Shown here in pieces: positions 36,218 through 44,272 of a stretch of 64,000 bases of DNA. The position numbers were made by a program, and so were the translations under genes. This DNA is from Propioniciclava coleopterorum (lineage in GTDB: Bacteria; Actinomycetota; Actinomycetes; Propionibacteriales; Propionibacteriaceae). The notes under the pieces are model-generated. The model was not told the origin of the DNA, made no database searches, and was given only the letters and a program-made list of their open reading frames with translations. The number at the start of each line of letters is the position of its first letter. Position 1 is the first letter of the stretch. The stretch spans positions 3,552,722 through 3,616,721 of the forward strand of contig NZ_CP049865.1 of assembly GCF_011393335.1 (NCBI RefSeq), read 5' to 3'.

Positions 36218-37219
36218 TCAGGCGGGCAACCGCTCGAGCTGCTCCGCGAGGCTCCGCGCCCCGTCGATCAGCCCGACGCCGGGCGTGGACTGCGAGAAGG
36301 CCACCGTGACGATCCGGCCCTCGCGGACCGCGCGGAGGTTCTGCAGCACCGGGTCCGCCTGCAGGTGGGCCCGCTTCTGCTCGGCGGGGTCCCACGAGGC
36401 GTCGACCGTGACGATCACGTCCGGGTCGGCGGCGACGACCTGCTCCCACGAGACGCTCGCCCACGCCTTCGGCTGGTCGGCGAACACGTTGGTGGCGCCC
36501 ACGGCGTCCAGGACGAGCGCGGGGCCGCCCCCGGCGCCGCCCACCGACGGCGCGGTGTCGCCGCCGTCCCACCACACGACGCGCAGACCGTCGCCGGCGC
36601 GGTCGGCGCGCAGGGACGCGAGCCGGGTGCGCTGGGCCTCGATCAGGGCGGTGGCCTCGGCGTCGCGGCCGAAGATGGCCCCGACCTCGCCGATGCCGGT
36701 CCAGACGTTCTCGAAGGTCGCCGCGGGGCGGTCGGCCACGTTCGGGCACCCGAACGGGTCGATGTAGGTGCCGATGCCGGACGCCGCGAGTTCCTCGCGT
36801 GACCCGACCCCCTTCTCGCCGAAGGCGCTGTTGTAGGACGCCAGCGCGAAGTCCGGGGTGGCCTGGAGGAACGCCTCGCGCGTGGGGTACTGCTCGGCGA
36901 GCACCGGCACCGTGGCGTAGGCGGCCTCGAGGTGCTCGGCGATCGCGTCGTCGAGGTAGGCCGTGCCCGCCAACTGGCCGGCGGCCCCCACCGAGAGCAC
37001 CTCCTCGATGACCCCCTGGTTGAGCGCGACGGCGCGGGCGGGCGGCGCGTCCAGGGTCAGCGGCACGCCGCAGTTGGTGAGCGAGACGTGGAACGGGGCC
37101 TGCGACTCCGACGGCGACGAGCCCGGGGTGGCGTCCGGCGCGCCGGCGCAGCCGGTGAGGGCCAGCCCGGCGGCCAGGCCGAGGGCGACGAGACGGGTGA
37201 TGGGTGATGAGGGACGCAT
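36218..37219 (-). CDS. btuF: Cobalamin-binding lipoprotein of ABC importer
   Basis: A 333-residue periplasmic-binding-protein-fold lipoprotein. Signal peptide ends at lipobox LTGC with Cys24. The cluster A-type fold has a long interdomain helix and the conserved FecB/BtuF segments (NQGVIEEVLSVGAAGQLAGTA; VVAADPDVIVTVDASW). Signature residues for B12 versus siderophore cannot be read directly, so the assignment rests on the riboswitch immediately upstream. It is the first gene of the four-gene operon. Confidence 0.88.
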   Translation of the reverse strand: MRPSSPITRLVALGLAAGLALTGCAGAPDATPGSSPSESQAPFHVSLTNCGVPLTLDAPPARAVALNQGVIEEVLSVGAAGQLAGTAYLDDAIAEHLEAAYATVPVLAEQYPTREAFLQATPDFALASYNSAFGEKGVGSREELAASGIGTYIDPFGCPNVADRPAATFENVWTGIGEVGAIFGRDAEATALIEAQRTRLASLRADRAGDGLRVVWWDGGDTAPSVGGAGGGPALVLDAVGATNVFADQPKAWASVSWEQVVAADPDVIVTVDASWDPAEQKRAHLQADPVLQNLRAVREGRIVTVAFSQSTPGVGLIDGARSLAEQLERLPA

Positions 37220-37270
37220 GGGCGACTCCTTCGCGAACGGTCCTGACGCGGGACCGGAATGAACACGGAC

Positions 37271-37429
37271 GCGTCCAGCCGGTCTTCGGACTCGGAATCA
37301 CACGCCTCCGGCACCTTCCCGGGATCACTCCCAGTGGTGTCTTGCCGGAGGCATCATCCTCACCGCTGCGCGACAGTTCCGGACTCTCACCGGATTCCCA
37401 CCCCTCGACGGATCGAGGGCGCTGGACGC
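37271..37429 (-). ncRNA. Cobalamin (B12) riboswitch
   Basis: On the minus strand this leader has the cobalamin-riboswitch core: GAATCCGGTGAGAGTCCGG, AACTGTCGCGCAGCGGTGA, ACACCACTGGGAG (B12-box region) and CCGGGAAGGTGCCGG. The closing P1 helix is perfect over 9 bp: GCGTCCAGC (37421-37429) pairs with GCTGGACGC (37271-37279). Downstream, a CGGTCC/GGACCG hairpin (37238-37256) sits just before the GAAGGAG Shine-Dalgarno of btuF and may be the expression platform. The 372-nt stretch 37220-37591 has no gene; apart from this element I see nothing in 37430-37591. Confidence 0.93.
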
Positions 37430-37591
37430 CCTGAAGGTACCACGCGGCCGCACCCGGCCACGCCGGTCCCCCGGCGCCGGACGGCGCGGCGTTCGCCGGA
37501 ACGCAAGCACCACGGGGTCGGACAGCGGAGGGCGGAGGAAGGGCCCCGACCCACGACCGTCAGGTCGGCGCCGCCGGGGCACCGGGGCTTG

Positions 37592-39010
37592 TCAGGCCCC
37601 GGACGCGGGGACGCCGGGTCCGGGCGGGGTGAAGCCGCCGAGCGCGCGGATCCGTGGCTCGTCCCGCAGGCGGTCCACCAGGGCGTGCAGGCCGGGCGGC
37701 TCGGGGTCGAAGGGGTCGTCCCACGCCATCTTGACGGTCTGCGGCGCCGCGGGCGTCGGCCCCGGCAGGTCGTGCACCGCGAAGCTCGCCCAGTCCACGG
37801 CGATGTCCCGCTCGCGGGACCGGGCGGCATCCAGCACGAGGCCGCGGGCGCGCGCCCGGGACGCCGACGGGGCCCGCGTCAGGGCCGCCGCGACGGCGGC
37901 CGGATCGGCGATCGGCTCCGCGCCGGACTGCAGCAGCGCAGCCAGCCCGCGGGGGCGTCCGGAGGCGTCGGCGCCGAGCTCGTGCCAGCGCAGGTCGAGG
38001 GCGTCGAGCCGCGGGTCGTCGGGGGCGATCCGGTGCCGCTCGGCCCACCCCCGGATCAGGCGGCGCTTGGCGCCCCACTCGGTGCCCTCGGTGCGGCCGG
38101 CGTCCAGGTCGTCCAGGAGCCGCGTCCAGGCGGCGTGGGCCGCCGCGCCCTCGGCGTCTCCGGACTCGGCCAGGGCGCGGGTGGCGTCGAGGTGGGCGCG
38201 CTGCAGCGCCCGGGCGGTCGTGGCTCCCCCGCCGGCGGCCGGGACGGCGGCGTCCGGGTCGACGGTCCAGGCCCGCAGCGCGGCGAGCGGGTCCGCGGGG
38301 CCCGGCGGGGGCGCGCCGCCCGCCTCGGCGCGCCGCAGCACGAGCTCGGTGGCGGCGACCGTCAGCCACATCACGGCGTCCAGGCTGGTGGTGTCGCCGG
38401 AGATGACGTGCAGCCGGCGGTAGCGCGCCGGGTCGGCGTGCGGCTCGTCGCGGGTGTTGATCAGGGGGCGGCTGCGGGTGGTCTGGTTGGACACCACGTC
38501 GCCGAGGAGGTCGCCGCGCTGCGACAGCGTGAACCGGCCGCGCCGCCAGTGCCCGGCGCCGCCGATGAGTTGGCGGCTCACCAGGAAGCCGATCAGCCAG
38601 TCCGCCAGCACCCGCGGGTCGGTGTCGCGGGCGACGAGGTAGTTCTCGTGGCTACCCCAGGTGTTGCCGTAGGAGTCGGTGTTGTTGCGGAACAGCCGGA
38701 ACGTCACGTCGTGGCCCTCGTCGGCCTCGGCGGCCCGCGCCTGCGCCGCCAGGTCGACCAGGAGCGCGTCGCCGGCCCGCTGCGCGATCACCAGGTCGGC
38801 CGCCGACGTGCACTCAGGCGTGGCGTACTCCGGGTGCGACCCGATGTCGAGGTAGAGCCGGCCGCCGTTGCCCAGGAACGCGTTGGTCGAGGCGAACCGC
38901 GCCGCCAGGGGCGTGAAGAGCCGCGCCGCGGCCTCGTCGGAGGCCAGCCGCTTGCCGTCGGCGGTCGCCAGCAGCCCGTACTCGGTCTCGATCCCGACGA
39001 TGCGGCGCAT
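37592..39010 (-). CDS. pafA: Pup-protein ligase
   Basis: A 472-residue enzyme of the carboxylate-amine ligase fold that attaches the small protein Pup to lysines of target proteins. Motifs are IVGIETEYGLL at the start, GRLYLDIGSHPEYATPEC, RLFRNNTDSYGNTWGSHENYL and TTRSRPLINTRDEPHAD. GSHPEYATPEC and the NNTDS...GSHENY motif fit PafA better than the paralogue Dop. The Pup, Dop, Mpa and 20S proteasome genes normally found nearby are not in this window. It lies 8 nt downstream of rluB on the same strand. Confidence 0.88.
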   Translation of the reverse strand: MRRIVGIETEYGLLATADGKRLASDEAAARLFTPLAARFASTNAFLGNGGRLYLDIGSHPEYATPECTSAADLVIAQRAGDALLVDLAAQARAAEADEGHDVTFRLFRNNTDSYGNTWGSHENYLVARDTDPRVLADWLIGFLVSRQLIGGAGHWRRGRFTLSQRGDLLGDVVSNQTTRSRPLINTRDEPHADPARYRRLHVISGDTTSLDAVMWLTVAATELVLRRAEAGGAPPPGPADPLAALRAWTVDPDAAVPAAGGGATTARALQRAHLDATRALAESGDAEGAAAHAAWTRLLDDLDAGRTEGTEWGAKRRLIRGWAERHRIAPDDPRLDALDLRWHELGADASGRPRGLAALLQSGAEPIADPAAVAAALTRAPSASRARARGLVLDAARSRERDIAVDWASFAVHDLPGPTPAAPQTVKMAWDDPFDPEPPGLHALVDRLRDEPRIRALGGFTPPGPGVPASGA

Positions 39011-39018
39011 GGCCCGTC

Positions 39019-39756
39019 CTAGAGCTTGACGGCGTCCAGGAGGGCGCCGAGTTCGTCGCGGGTGACCTCGCGCAGTTCGCCCGGACGCAGCCGGCCCATC
39101 CGCACCGGCCCGATCTGGGTGCGCGAGAGCGCGGTGACGGGGTGGCCGACCTCCGCGAACATGCGCCGGACGATCCGGTTGCGGCCCTCGTGCAGCACCA
39201 CGGTGACCATGGTGCGCCGGCCGGTCCCCGCGCCGAGCTTGACCAGGTCGGGTTTGACGGGGCCGTCCTCCAGCGTGATCCCGGACGCCAGCCTGCGGCG
39301 CGTGGCCTCGGTGAGGTCGCCCTCCACCTCGGCCACGTAGGTTTTGGTGAGCTCGTAGCTGGGGTGGGCCATCCGCTGGGCGAAGTCGCCGTCGTTGGTC
39401 AGCAGGATCATGCCGTCGGTGTCGGTGTCGAGGCGTCCGACGTGGAACAGGCCCTCGCCCGCGTGCTCGCCCAGGTAGTCGCTCAGGGTCGGGCGGCCCT
39501 GCGGGTCGCTCATGGTGGACACCACGCCGCGCGGCTTGTTGAACACGAGGTACTGGTGCTCGCGGGGCGGCGGGATGCGGCGGCCGTCGACGCGGATCAC
39601 GTCGCGGTGCGGGTCGACGCGGCGGCCCTGTTCGGAGACGATCTCGCCGTTGATCTCGATGCGGCCCTGGTCGACGAGTTGCTCGGCCGCCCGCCGCGAG
39701 GCGACGCCGGCCTGCGCCAGCACCTTCTGCAGCCGGATGCCCTCGGGCTCGCTCAT
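39019..39756 (-). CDS. rluB: 23S rRNA pseudouridine synthase B-type
   Basis: A 245-residue RsuA/RluB-family enzyme that isomerises uridine in rRNA. An N-terminal S4 RNA-binding domain (IRLQKVLAQAGVASRRAAEQL) precedes the catalytic domain with the nucleophile Asp in GRLDTDTDGMILLTNDG. It starts inside the 3' end of scpB (ATGA-type overlap). The longer open frame upstream is only the scpB shadow. The position at the end of the scpA-scpB-rluB block is conserved in actinobacteria. Confidence 0.95.
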   Translation of the reverse strand: MSEPEGIRLQKVLAQAGVASRRAAEQLVDQGRIEINGEIVSEQGRRVDPHRDVIRVDGRRIPPPREHQYLVFNKPRGVVSTMSDPQGRPTLSDYLGEHAGEGLFHVGRLDTDTDGMILLTNDGDFAQRMAHPSYELTKTYVAEVEGDLTEATRRRLASGITLEDGPVKPDLVKLGAGTGRRTMVTVVLHEGRNRIVRRMFAEVGHPVTALSRTQIGPVRMGRLRPGELREVTRDELGALLDAVKL

Positions 39757-40445
39757 GCGTCCTCCTCGTGGTCGTCGGCGGCCGGCTCGGCCGCCCCGGG
39801 GTCGTGGTGGGCTGGGGTCGTCGCCGGGGCGTCCGGCGCGGGCTCCTCCGCGTCCGGGTCGAGCGCCTCGGCGGTCAGCGTCTCGGCCAAACCCGCCAGC
39901 TCGGCCTCCAGCAGGGACGCCTCGGGCAGGTGGGGCGCGATCGGCGGGAGGTCGTCCAGGCTGGTGTAGCCCATCTTCTCCAGGAACAGCGCGCTGGTGC
40001 GGAACAGCATCGCGCCCGTCTCGGCGGATGCCCCCGCCTCCTCGACCAGGCCCCGCGTCACGAGCGTCCGCATCACGCCGTCGACGTTGACGCCGCGGAT
40101 CCCCGAGACCCGCGAGCGCGAGATGGGCTGCAGGTACGCCACGACGGCGAGCGTCTCCAGCGCGGCCTGCGACAGCTTGGCCTGCTGTCCCTCCAGGATC
40201 CAGGCGGCGATCAGGTCGGCGTGCTCGGCGCGCGTGTAGAGCCGCCAGCCCTCTCCGACCTGCCGCAGCTCGAACCCCCGGCCCGTCTCGTCGTAGAACA
40301 GCGCCAGTTCCTCCAGCGCCTCCCACACCGCGGGCGTGGCGACGTCGAGCGCCTGGGCGAGCTCGGCGGTGCCGACGGGCTCGGTCGCCATCAGCAGCAG
40401 CGCCTCCAGGGGCGCGGTGAGGGCGGTGTCCACCCGCTCAGCCAT
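39753..40445 (-). CDS. scpB: Segregation and condensation protein B
   Basis: A 230-residue winged-helix protein, kleisin-associated subunit of the SMC-ScpAB condensin that organises and segregates the chromosome. Family segments LEALLLMATEPVGTAELA, ALETLAVVAYLQPISRSRVS and RGVNVDGVMRTLVTRGLV are present. The acidic Ala/Pro-rich C-terminal 35 residues are a divergent tail. It overlaps scpA by 8 nt and rluB by 4 nt. Confidence 0.95.
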   Translation of the reverse strand: MAERVDTALTAPLEALLLMATEPVGTAELAQALDVATPAVWEALEELALFYDETGRGFELRQVGEGWRLYTRAEHADLIAAWILEGQQAKLSQAALETLAVVAYLQPISRSRVSGIRGVNVDGVMRTLVTRGLVEEAGASAETGAMLFRTSALFLEKMGYTSLDDLPPIAPHLPEASLLEAELAGLAETLTAEALDPDAEEPAPDAPATTPAHHDPGAAEPAADDHEEDA

Positions 40446-41259
40446 CTGTGTCTCCTTGTTGCGGGACGCCGGTGAACTCGTCGATGCCTCCGGCGAGGTC
40501 GGCGCCCTCGTCCATGGTGCCGGTCCAGCGCACCGTCAGCTCGCCCAGCGGGGTGAGCTGGTCGAAGGCGACCGCGCGCTGGCGCGCCAGTTCGAGCAGA
40601 GCCAGGAACCGCGCCACGACCACGATGCGCTCCCCGGCGTCCGCGATCAGGGCGCGGAACGTCGCCGTGCCCTGGCCGCGCAGCCGGTCGATGAGCAGGT
40701 CCGCCTGCTCCCGGACGCTGACCGCCGGGGCGTGCAGGTGCGCCAGCGAGATCGACTCCTCGGGCTTCGGCTGCAGCGCCCGGGCGGCCAGCCAGGCGAG
40801 CTGGTCGCCGTCGACGCCGATGACGACCTCGGGCAGCAGCCGGGCGAACGCCTCCTCCAGCCCGCCGGGGCGCGCGTGCCGCCGCCCCTCCTCCTGGAGC
40901 CGGGTCTGCATGAGGCCGGACACGACCTTGAAGGCCCGGTACTGCAGCAGCCGGGCGAACAGCAGGTCGCGGGCCTCGAGCATGGCCAGGTCCTCGGGGT
41001 CCTCCACCTCGCCCGCGGGCAGCAGCCGTGCGGCCTTCAGGTCCAGCAGGGTGGCCGCGACGACGACGAACGAGCTGGTCTGGTCGAGGTCCCACGCGGG
41101 GCCCATGGCGCGCAGGTGGGCGATGAACTCGTCGGTGACCGTCGAGAGGGCGACCTCGGTGACGTCCAGCTTGTGCCGGGTGATGAGCTGCAGCAGCAGG
41201 TCGAAGGGGCCCTCGAAGTTGGTCAGCTTGACGGTGAATCCCCCGTGGGCTTCGGTCAC
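40438..41259 (-). CDS. scpA: Segregation and condensation protein A (kleisin)
   Basis: A 273-residue kleisin subunit of the SMC complex. The N-terminal region FTVKLTNFEGPFDLLLQLI is the family hallmark and binds the SMC neck; the C-terminal winged helix (about residues 195-245) binds the SMC head. The start overlaps the stop of the upstream RHH gene by 4 nt and its stop overlaps scpB. Confidence 0.95.
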   Translation of the reverse strand: MTEAHGGFTVKLTNFEGPFDLLLQLITRHKLDVTEVALSTVTDEFIAHLRAMGPAWDLDQTSSFVVVAATLLDLKAARLLPAGEVEDPEDLAMLEARDLLFARLLQYRAFKVVSGLMQTRLQEEGRRHARPGGLEEAFARLLPEVVIGVDGDQLAWLAARALQPKPEESISLAHLHAPAVSVREQADLLIDRLRGQGTATFRALIADAGERIVVVARFLALLELARQRAVAFDQLTPLGELTVRWTGTMDEGADLAGGIDEFTGVPQQGDTDG

Positions 41260-41729
41260 GACGGGGCGGCCAGCCGGCGCAGCACGTCGGAGCCGGCGCC
41301 CTCGGCCTCGATGGCGGCCAGCGCCGACGCGATGGCGGCGCGCACGATCCGGCCGCGGTCGACGGCCAGGCCGTGTTCGGCGCGCAGCTCCAGCCGGAGC
41401 CGCTCCAGGGCCAGCAGTTCCTCGCTGCTCACGTAGACGGTGATCTTCTCGTCGTGGCGGACCCGCCCGGTGTGCTCGACGGGCCCGGACGCCGCGGCCA
41501 GGCGGCGGCGCGGCGCCTCCTGCTCGGCGGTCGCCGGCTCGGGGGCGGGGTCGGGCGCGCGCAGTTCGTCGTGGGCCGCGGGGCCGGCGTCCCGGGTGCG
41601 GCGCGGCGCGGCCGTGCGGTGGTCGCCGGGGCGGCGGGACGCGCGGTGGGCGTCGGCGGCCTCGTTCAGCTCCGCCGCGGTGGAGCGGAACAGCTCGGAC
41701 GCGCCGGGCAGGCCTACGCGTCGGGGCAT
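41256..41729 (-). CDS. Ribbon-helix-helix-like protein between parA and scpA
   Basis: A 157-residue protein. The N-terminal 100 residues are Ala/Arg/Pro-rich and probably disordered. The C-terminal segment HDEKITVYVSSEELLALERL continuing to RGRIVRAAIASALAAIE has the strand-helix-helix pattern of CopG/MetJ-type DNA-binding domains. It overlaps parA by 16 nt and scpA by 4 nt. ParA-type ATPases usually work with a DNA-binding partner, so this could be the partner of the adjacent ParA. It is not a ParB homologue. Confidence 0.7.
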   Translation of the reverse strand: MPRRVGLPGASELFRSTAAELNEAADAHRASRRPGDHRTAAPRRTRDAGPAAHDELRAPDPAPEPATAEQEAPRRRLAAASGPVEHTGRVRHDEKITVYVSSEELLALERLRLELRAEHGLAVDRGRIVRAAIASALAAIEAEGAGSDVLRRLAAPS

Positions 41730-42607
41730 CGGACGAGCACCTCCTTGGCCAGGGTGCGGTAGGCCTCCGCGCCGGGGCTCGAGCTCGCGTAGGTGGTGAT
41801 GGGCTCGCCGGCCACCGTGGTCTCGGGGAACTTGACGGTGCGCTTGATGACGGTGTGGAACACCTTGTCGCCGAAGGCCTCGACGACCCGCTCGAGCACC
41901 TCGCGGCTGTGCAGCGTCCGGCCGTCGTACATGGTGCCGACGATGCCCAGGATCTGCAGGTCGGGGTTCAGCCGCTCGGTGACCTTCGTGATGGTGTCGG
42001 TGAGCAGCGCCACGCCGCGCAGCGCGAAGAACTCGCATTCGAGCGGGATGAGGGCGTAGTCGGACGCGGTGAGGGCGTTGACGGTGAGCAGGCCCAGGCT
42101 CGGCGCACAGTCGATGATGATGACGTCGTACTCGCTCTTGGCGGGGCGCAGCACGCGCCGCAGCGTCTGCTCGCGCGCCACCTCGGAGACCAGCTGCACC
42201 TCGGCGGCGGACAGATCGATGTTGGCCGGCAGCAGGTCGAGGTTGTCGACGTTGGTCTGCAGGATCACGTCGTCGATGTCCACGTCGCGGCCCAGCAGCA
42301 GGTTGTAGATCGACGTGTCGAGGGTGTGCGGGTTGACGCCCAGCCCCACCGACGCGGACCCCTGCGGATCGAAGTCGACCAGCAGCACCTTGCGGCCGGT
42401 CTCGGCCAGCGCGGCACCGAGGTTGATCGTCGTGGTGGTCTTCCCCACGCCGCCCTTCTGGTTGGTCATCGCGATGATCCTGGCGTTCTTGGGGCCCGCC
42501 TTCGGCGCGCGCGGCTCGGGAAGGTCCGGCCAGGGGCGACCGGTGGGACCCAGGTCGTCGGCTGCGGCGTCCGTGTCGTTCTCGAACAGGGCAGGGTTCT
42601 GGCTCAC
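41714..42607 (-). CDS. parA: ParA-family (Soj-like) ATPase
   Basis: A 297-residue Walker-type ATPase: deviant Walker A KGGVGKTTTTIN, VDFDPQGSASVGLG and IIDCAPSLGLLTVNAL. The 40-residue N-terminal tail is acidic and Pro-rich. The GTG at 42607 has AGGA before it, and a TAGGCT -10 candidate lies at 42637-42642 (minus). By position in the xerD-parA-scpAB block this is the second ParA paralogue common in actinobacteria, not the ParA next to ParB at the origin. Likely moves or positions chromosome or cell components. Confidence 0.92.
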   Translation of the reverse strand: MSQNPALFENDTDAAADDLGPTGRPWPDLPEPRAPKAGPKNARIIAMTNQKGGVGKTTTTINLGAALAETGRKVLLVDFDPQGSASVGLGVNPHTLDTSIYNLLLGRDVDIDDVILQTNVDNLDLLPANIDLSAAEVQLVSEVAREQTLRRVLRPAKSEYDVIIIDCAPSLGLLTVNALTASDYALIPLECEFFALRGVALLTDTITKVTERLNPDLQILGIVGTMYDGRTLHSREVLERVVEAFGDKVFHTVIKRTVKFPETTVAGEPITTYASSSPGAEAYRTLAKEVLVRCPDA

Positions 42608-42700
42608 GACGGGTCCTTCCTCGGTGGTCTGGCGACAGCCTACGCCCCCAAAAGGCGACAAAGTGACACCGGTGCCGCCGTGTCCCCCGGGTGTACCCCC

Positions 42701-42706
42701 TAGGCT
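42701..42706 (+). promoter_or_regulatory. -10-like box for leaderless 152-aa protein gene
   Basis: TAGGCT, 6 nt upstream of ATG 42713, no Shine-Dalgarno. Confidence 0.5.
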
Positions 42707-42712
42707 CGGGGC

Positions 42713-43171
42713 ATGACGAACACCCCCCACGACCGCGTCCCCGGCCCCGCCTTCGAGGGCGGCGACATCTCGCTGCCCGTCCCGCTCACCGTCGAGACAG
42801 CCGCGGCGCTGGCCGACTCGGTGGTCGACGCCGCCCGCCAGCTCAACGGCGTGGAACTCGACTTCAGCGAGGCGTCGCTGGCCCAGGTGGACGCCATCCT
42901 CGACGAGTTCCACGAGATCGGGTCGCGGGCCACCGCGTCCGCCACCGTCGCCTTCGGCGCCTACATCGGCGAGGTCCTCGTCCGGAACGCCGGCTACCGC
43001 TGGCGCGACACGACCGCCGAGGAGCGCGACCTGTACGGCGGCTGGCCCATGGTGGTCGCGCGCGACGCCGATCAGAAGGTCGCCAACCCGATCGGCAAGG
43101 CCTTCAAGCGCGTCGACAACGGCCCCGGCGAGGGGGTCGCCTTCTTCTACACGGTGATGGCCCAGAGCTGA
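42713..43171 (+). CDS. Conserved-looking protein of unknown function
   Basis: A 152-residue acidic soluble protein with alternating helices and strands (ETAAALADSVVDAARQLNG; ATVAFGAYIGEVLVRNAGYRW). A Trp-rich patch is followed by PIGKAFKRVDNGPGEGVAFF. No signal peptide or membrane segment. I do not recognise the family. It is the first of three plus-strand genes that interrupt the otherwise minus-strand xerD-parA-scpA block. Confidence 0.7.
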   Translation: MTNTPHDRVPGPAFEGGDISLPVPLTVETAAALADSVVDAARQLNGVELDFSEASLAQVDAILDEFHEIGSRATASATVAFGAYIGEVLVRNAGYRWRDTTAEERDLYGGWPMVVARDADQKVANPIGKAFKRVDNGPGEGVAFFYTVMAQS

Positions 43172-43237
43172 CGTCCGGAGGTCCCGCGCCGCCCCGGATG
43201 CGCCACCGAAGATCCGTCACGACACCTTGCCTGGTTT

Positions 43238-43253
43238 AGTTGATTGATCAACT
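43238..43253. promoter_or_regulatory. MarR-type operator
   Basis: AGTTGATTGATCAACT: 7-bp arms around a TG centre, containing the TTGAT-N2-ATCAA core typical of MarR-family sites. It lies 12 bp before the MarR start codon, in the most AT-rich patch of this region, so autorepression is likely. Confidence 0.7.
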
Positions 43254-43265
43254 TATTTTGGTACC

Positions 43266-43751
43266 ATGGTGGTCATGACCGATGTGCTGTGGCTGGATGA
43301 GGACGAGATCAGGACCTGGCTGAAGTTCCGGGCCGTCGTCGAACTCTATCCGAGCATCCTGGACAGCCAGTTGCGCCGCGACGCCCAGCTCACGCACATG
43401 GAGTACCAGGTGCTGGCGATGCTGTCGGAGGCGCCGGGCGGCTCGCTGCGGATGTCGGTCCTGGCCTCGCGCACCAACTCCTCGCTCACCCGGATGTCGC
43501 ACGTCGTGACCCGGCTCAGCGAGCGCGGCATCGTGGCGCGGCAGGCCTGCGAACTGGACGGCCGCGCCACCAACGTGGTGCTCAGCGACGCCGGGCGCGC
43601 CCGGCTGCAGGACGCCGCCCCGGGCCACGTCGCGCAGGTGCGGCGTTCGTTCGTCGACGCGCTCACCCCCGAGCAACTCGACCAGCTCGACGCTATCTGC
43701 GAGGCCATCCTGGGCCGCATCGACCCGGACGGCCGCATGACGGGGCGTTGA
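43266..43751 (+). CDS. MarR-family transcriptional regulator
   Basis: A 161-residue winged-helix dimeric regulator. The DNA-binding part is at about residues 40-105 (LTHMEYQVLAMLSEAPGG, VLASRTNSSLTRMSHVVTRL), with the wing in RQACELDGRATNVVLSDAG. ATG 43266 or ATG 43275 (MTDVLW) may be the start. The strong palindrome just upstream is its probable operator. The downstream VOC protein gene has its own -10-like box but is close enough to share regulation. Confidence 0.9.
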   Translation: MVVMTDVLWLDEDEIRTWLKFRAVVELYPSILDSQLRRDAQLTHMEYQVLAMLSEAPGGSLRMSVLASRTNSSLTRMSHVVTRLSERGIVARQACELDGRATNVVLSDAGRARLQDAAPGHVAQVRRSFVDALTPEQLDQLDAICEAILGRIDPDGRMTGR

Positions 43752-43783
43752 TCCCCTCCCTTGTCAGGTCGGGCGTGACCGGT

Positions 43784-43789
43784 CAGGCT
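43784..43789 (+). promoter_or_regulatory. -10-like box for leaderless VOC gene
   Basis: CAGGCT, 6 nt upstream of ATG 43796; identical to the ppc box. Confidence 0.45.
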
Positions 43790-43795
43790 GAACCC

Positions 43796-44230
43796 ATGTC
43801 CGTCACGATCCAGGTCACGTTCGACGCCCACGACCCCGCCGCCCTGGGCGAGTTCTGGGCGTTCGCGCTCGGCTACGACAAGGACGCTCCCCCGGCCGGC
43901 TTCCCGACGTGGGAGGACGCCCTGGACCACTTCGGGGTCCCGCAGGATGAGCGCAACAACGCCTTCGCGGTGCACGACCCCGACGGGGTGGGGCCGCGGC
44001 TGTTCTTCCAGCGCGTCCCCGAGCCCAAGGTCGCCAAGAACCGGGTGCACCTGGACCTGCGCGCCGCCCCCGGCCTGGAGGGCGACGACCGGATGCACGC
44101 CCTGGAGGCGCGCGCGGGTGAACTCGTCGGCCGCGGCGCGACCCGCGTCCGGCTGGTGCCGCCCGACGCGCTGAACAAGGGGTTCATCGTCATGCACGAC
44201 CCCGAGGGCAACGAGTTCTGCCTCGACTGA
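43796..44230 (+). CDS. VOC/glyoxalase-like protein
   Basis: A 144-residue vicinal-oxygen-chelate-fold protein. TIQVTFDAHDPAALGEFWAF is the first beta-alpha motif, RVHLDLRA the metal-strand region and VMHDPEGNEFCLD the typical C-terminal ending. Members include glyoxalases, dioxygenases and antibiotic-binding proteins; the substrate is unknown. The MarR gene beside it suggests a small detoxification unit. Confidence 0.85.
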   Translation: MSVTIQVTFDAHDPAALGEFWAFALGYDKDAPPAGFPTWEDALDHFGVPQDERNNAFAVHDPDGVGPRLFFQRVPEPKVAKNRVHLDLRAAPGLEGDDRMHALEARAGELVGRGATRVRLVPPDALNKGFIVMHDPEGNEFCLD

Positions 44231-44272
44231 GGCGCACTGCCAACCCGGTCGGCGGGCAGGCTCCGCGAGGCG

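Noticed and set aside
37592-39010. Calling the Pup-enzyme gene dop
   Set aside because: GSHPEYATPEC and the NNTDS...GSHENY motif, together with the short loop after the start, fit PafA; Dop usually has a longer insertion after its first motif.
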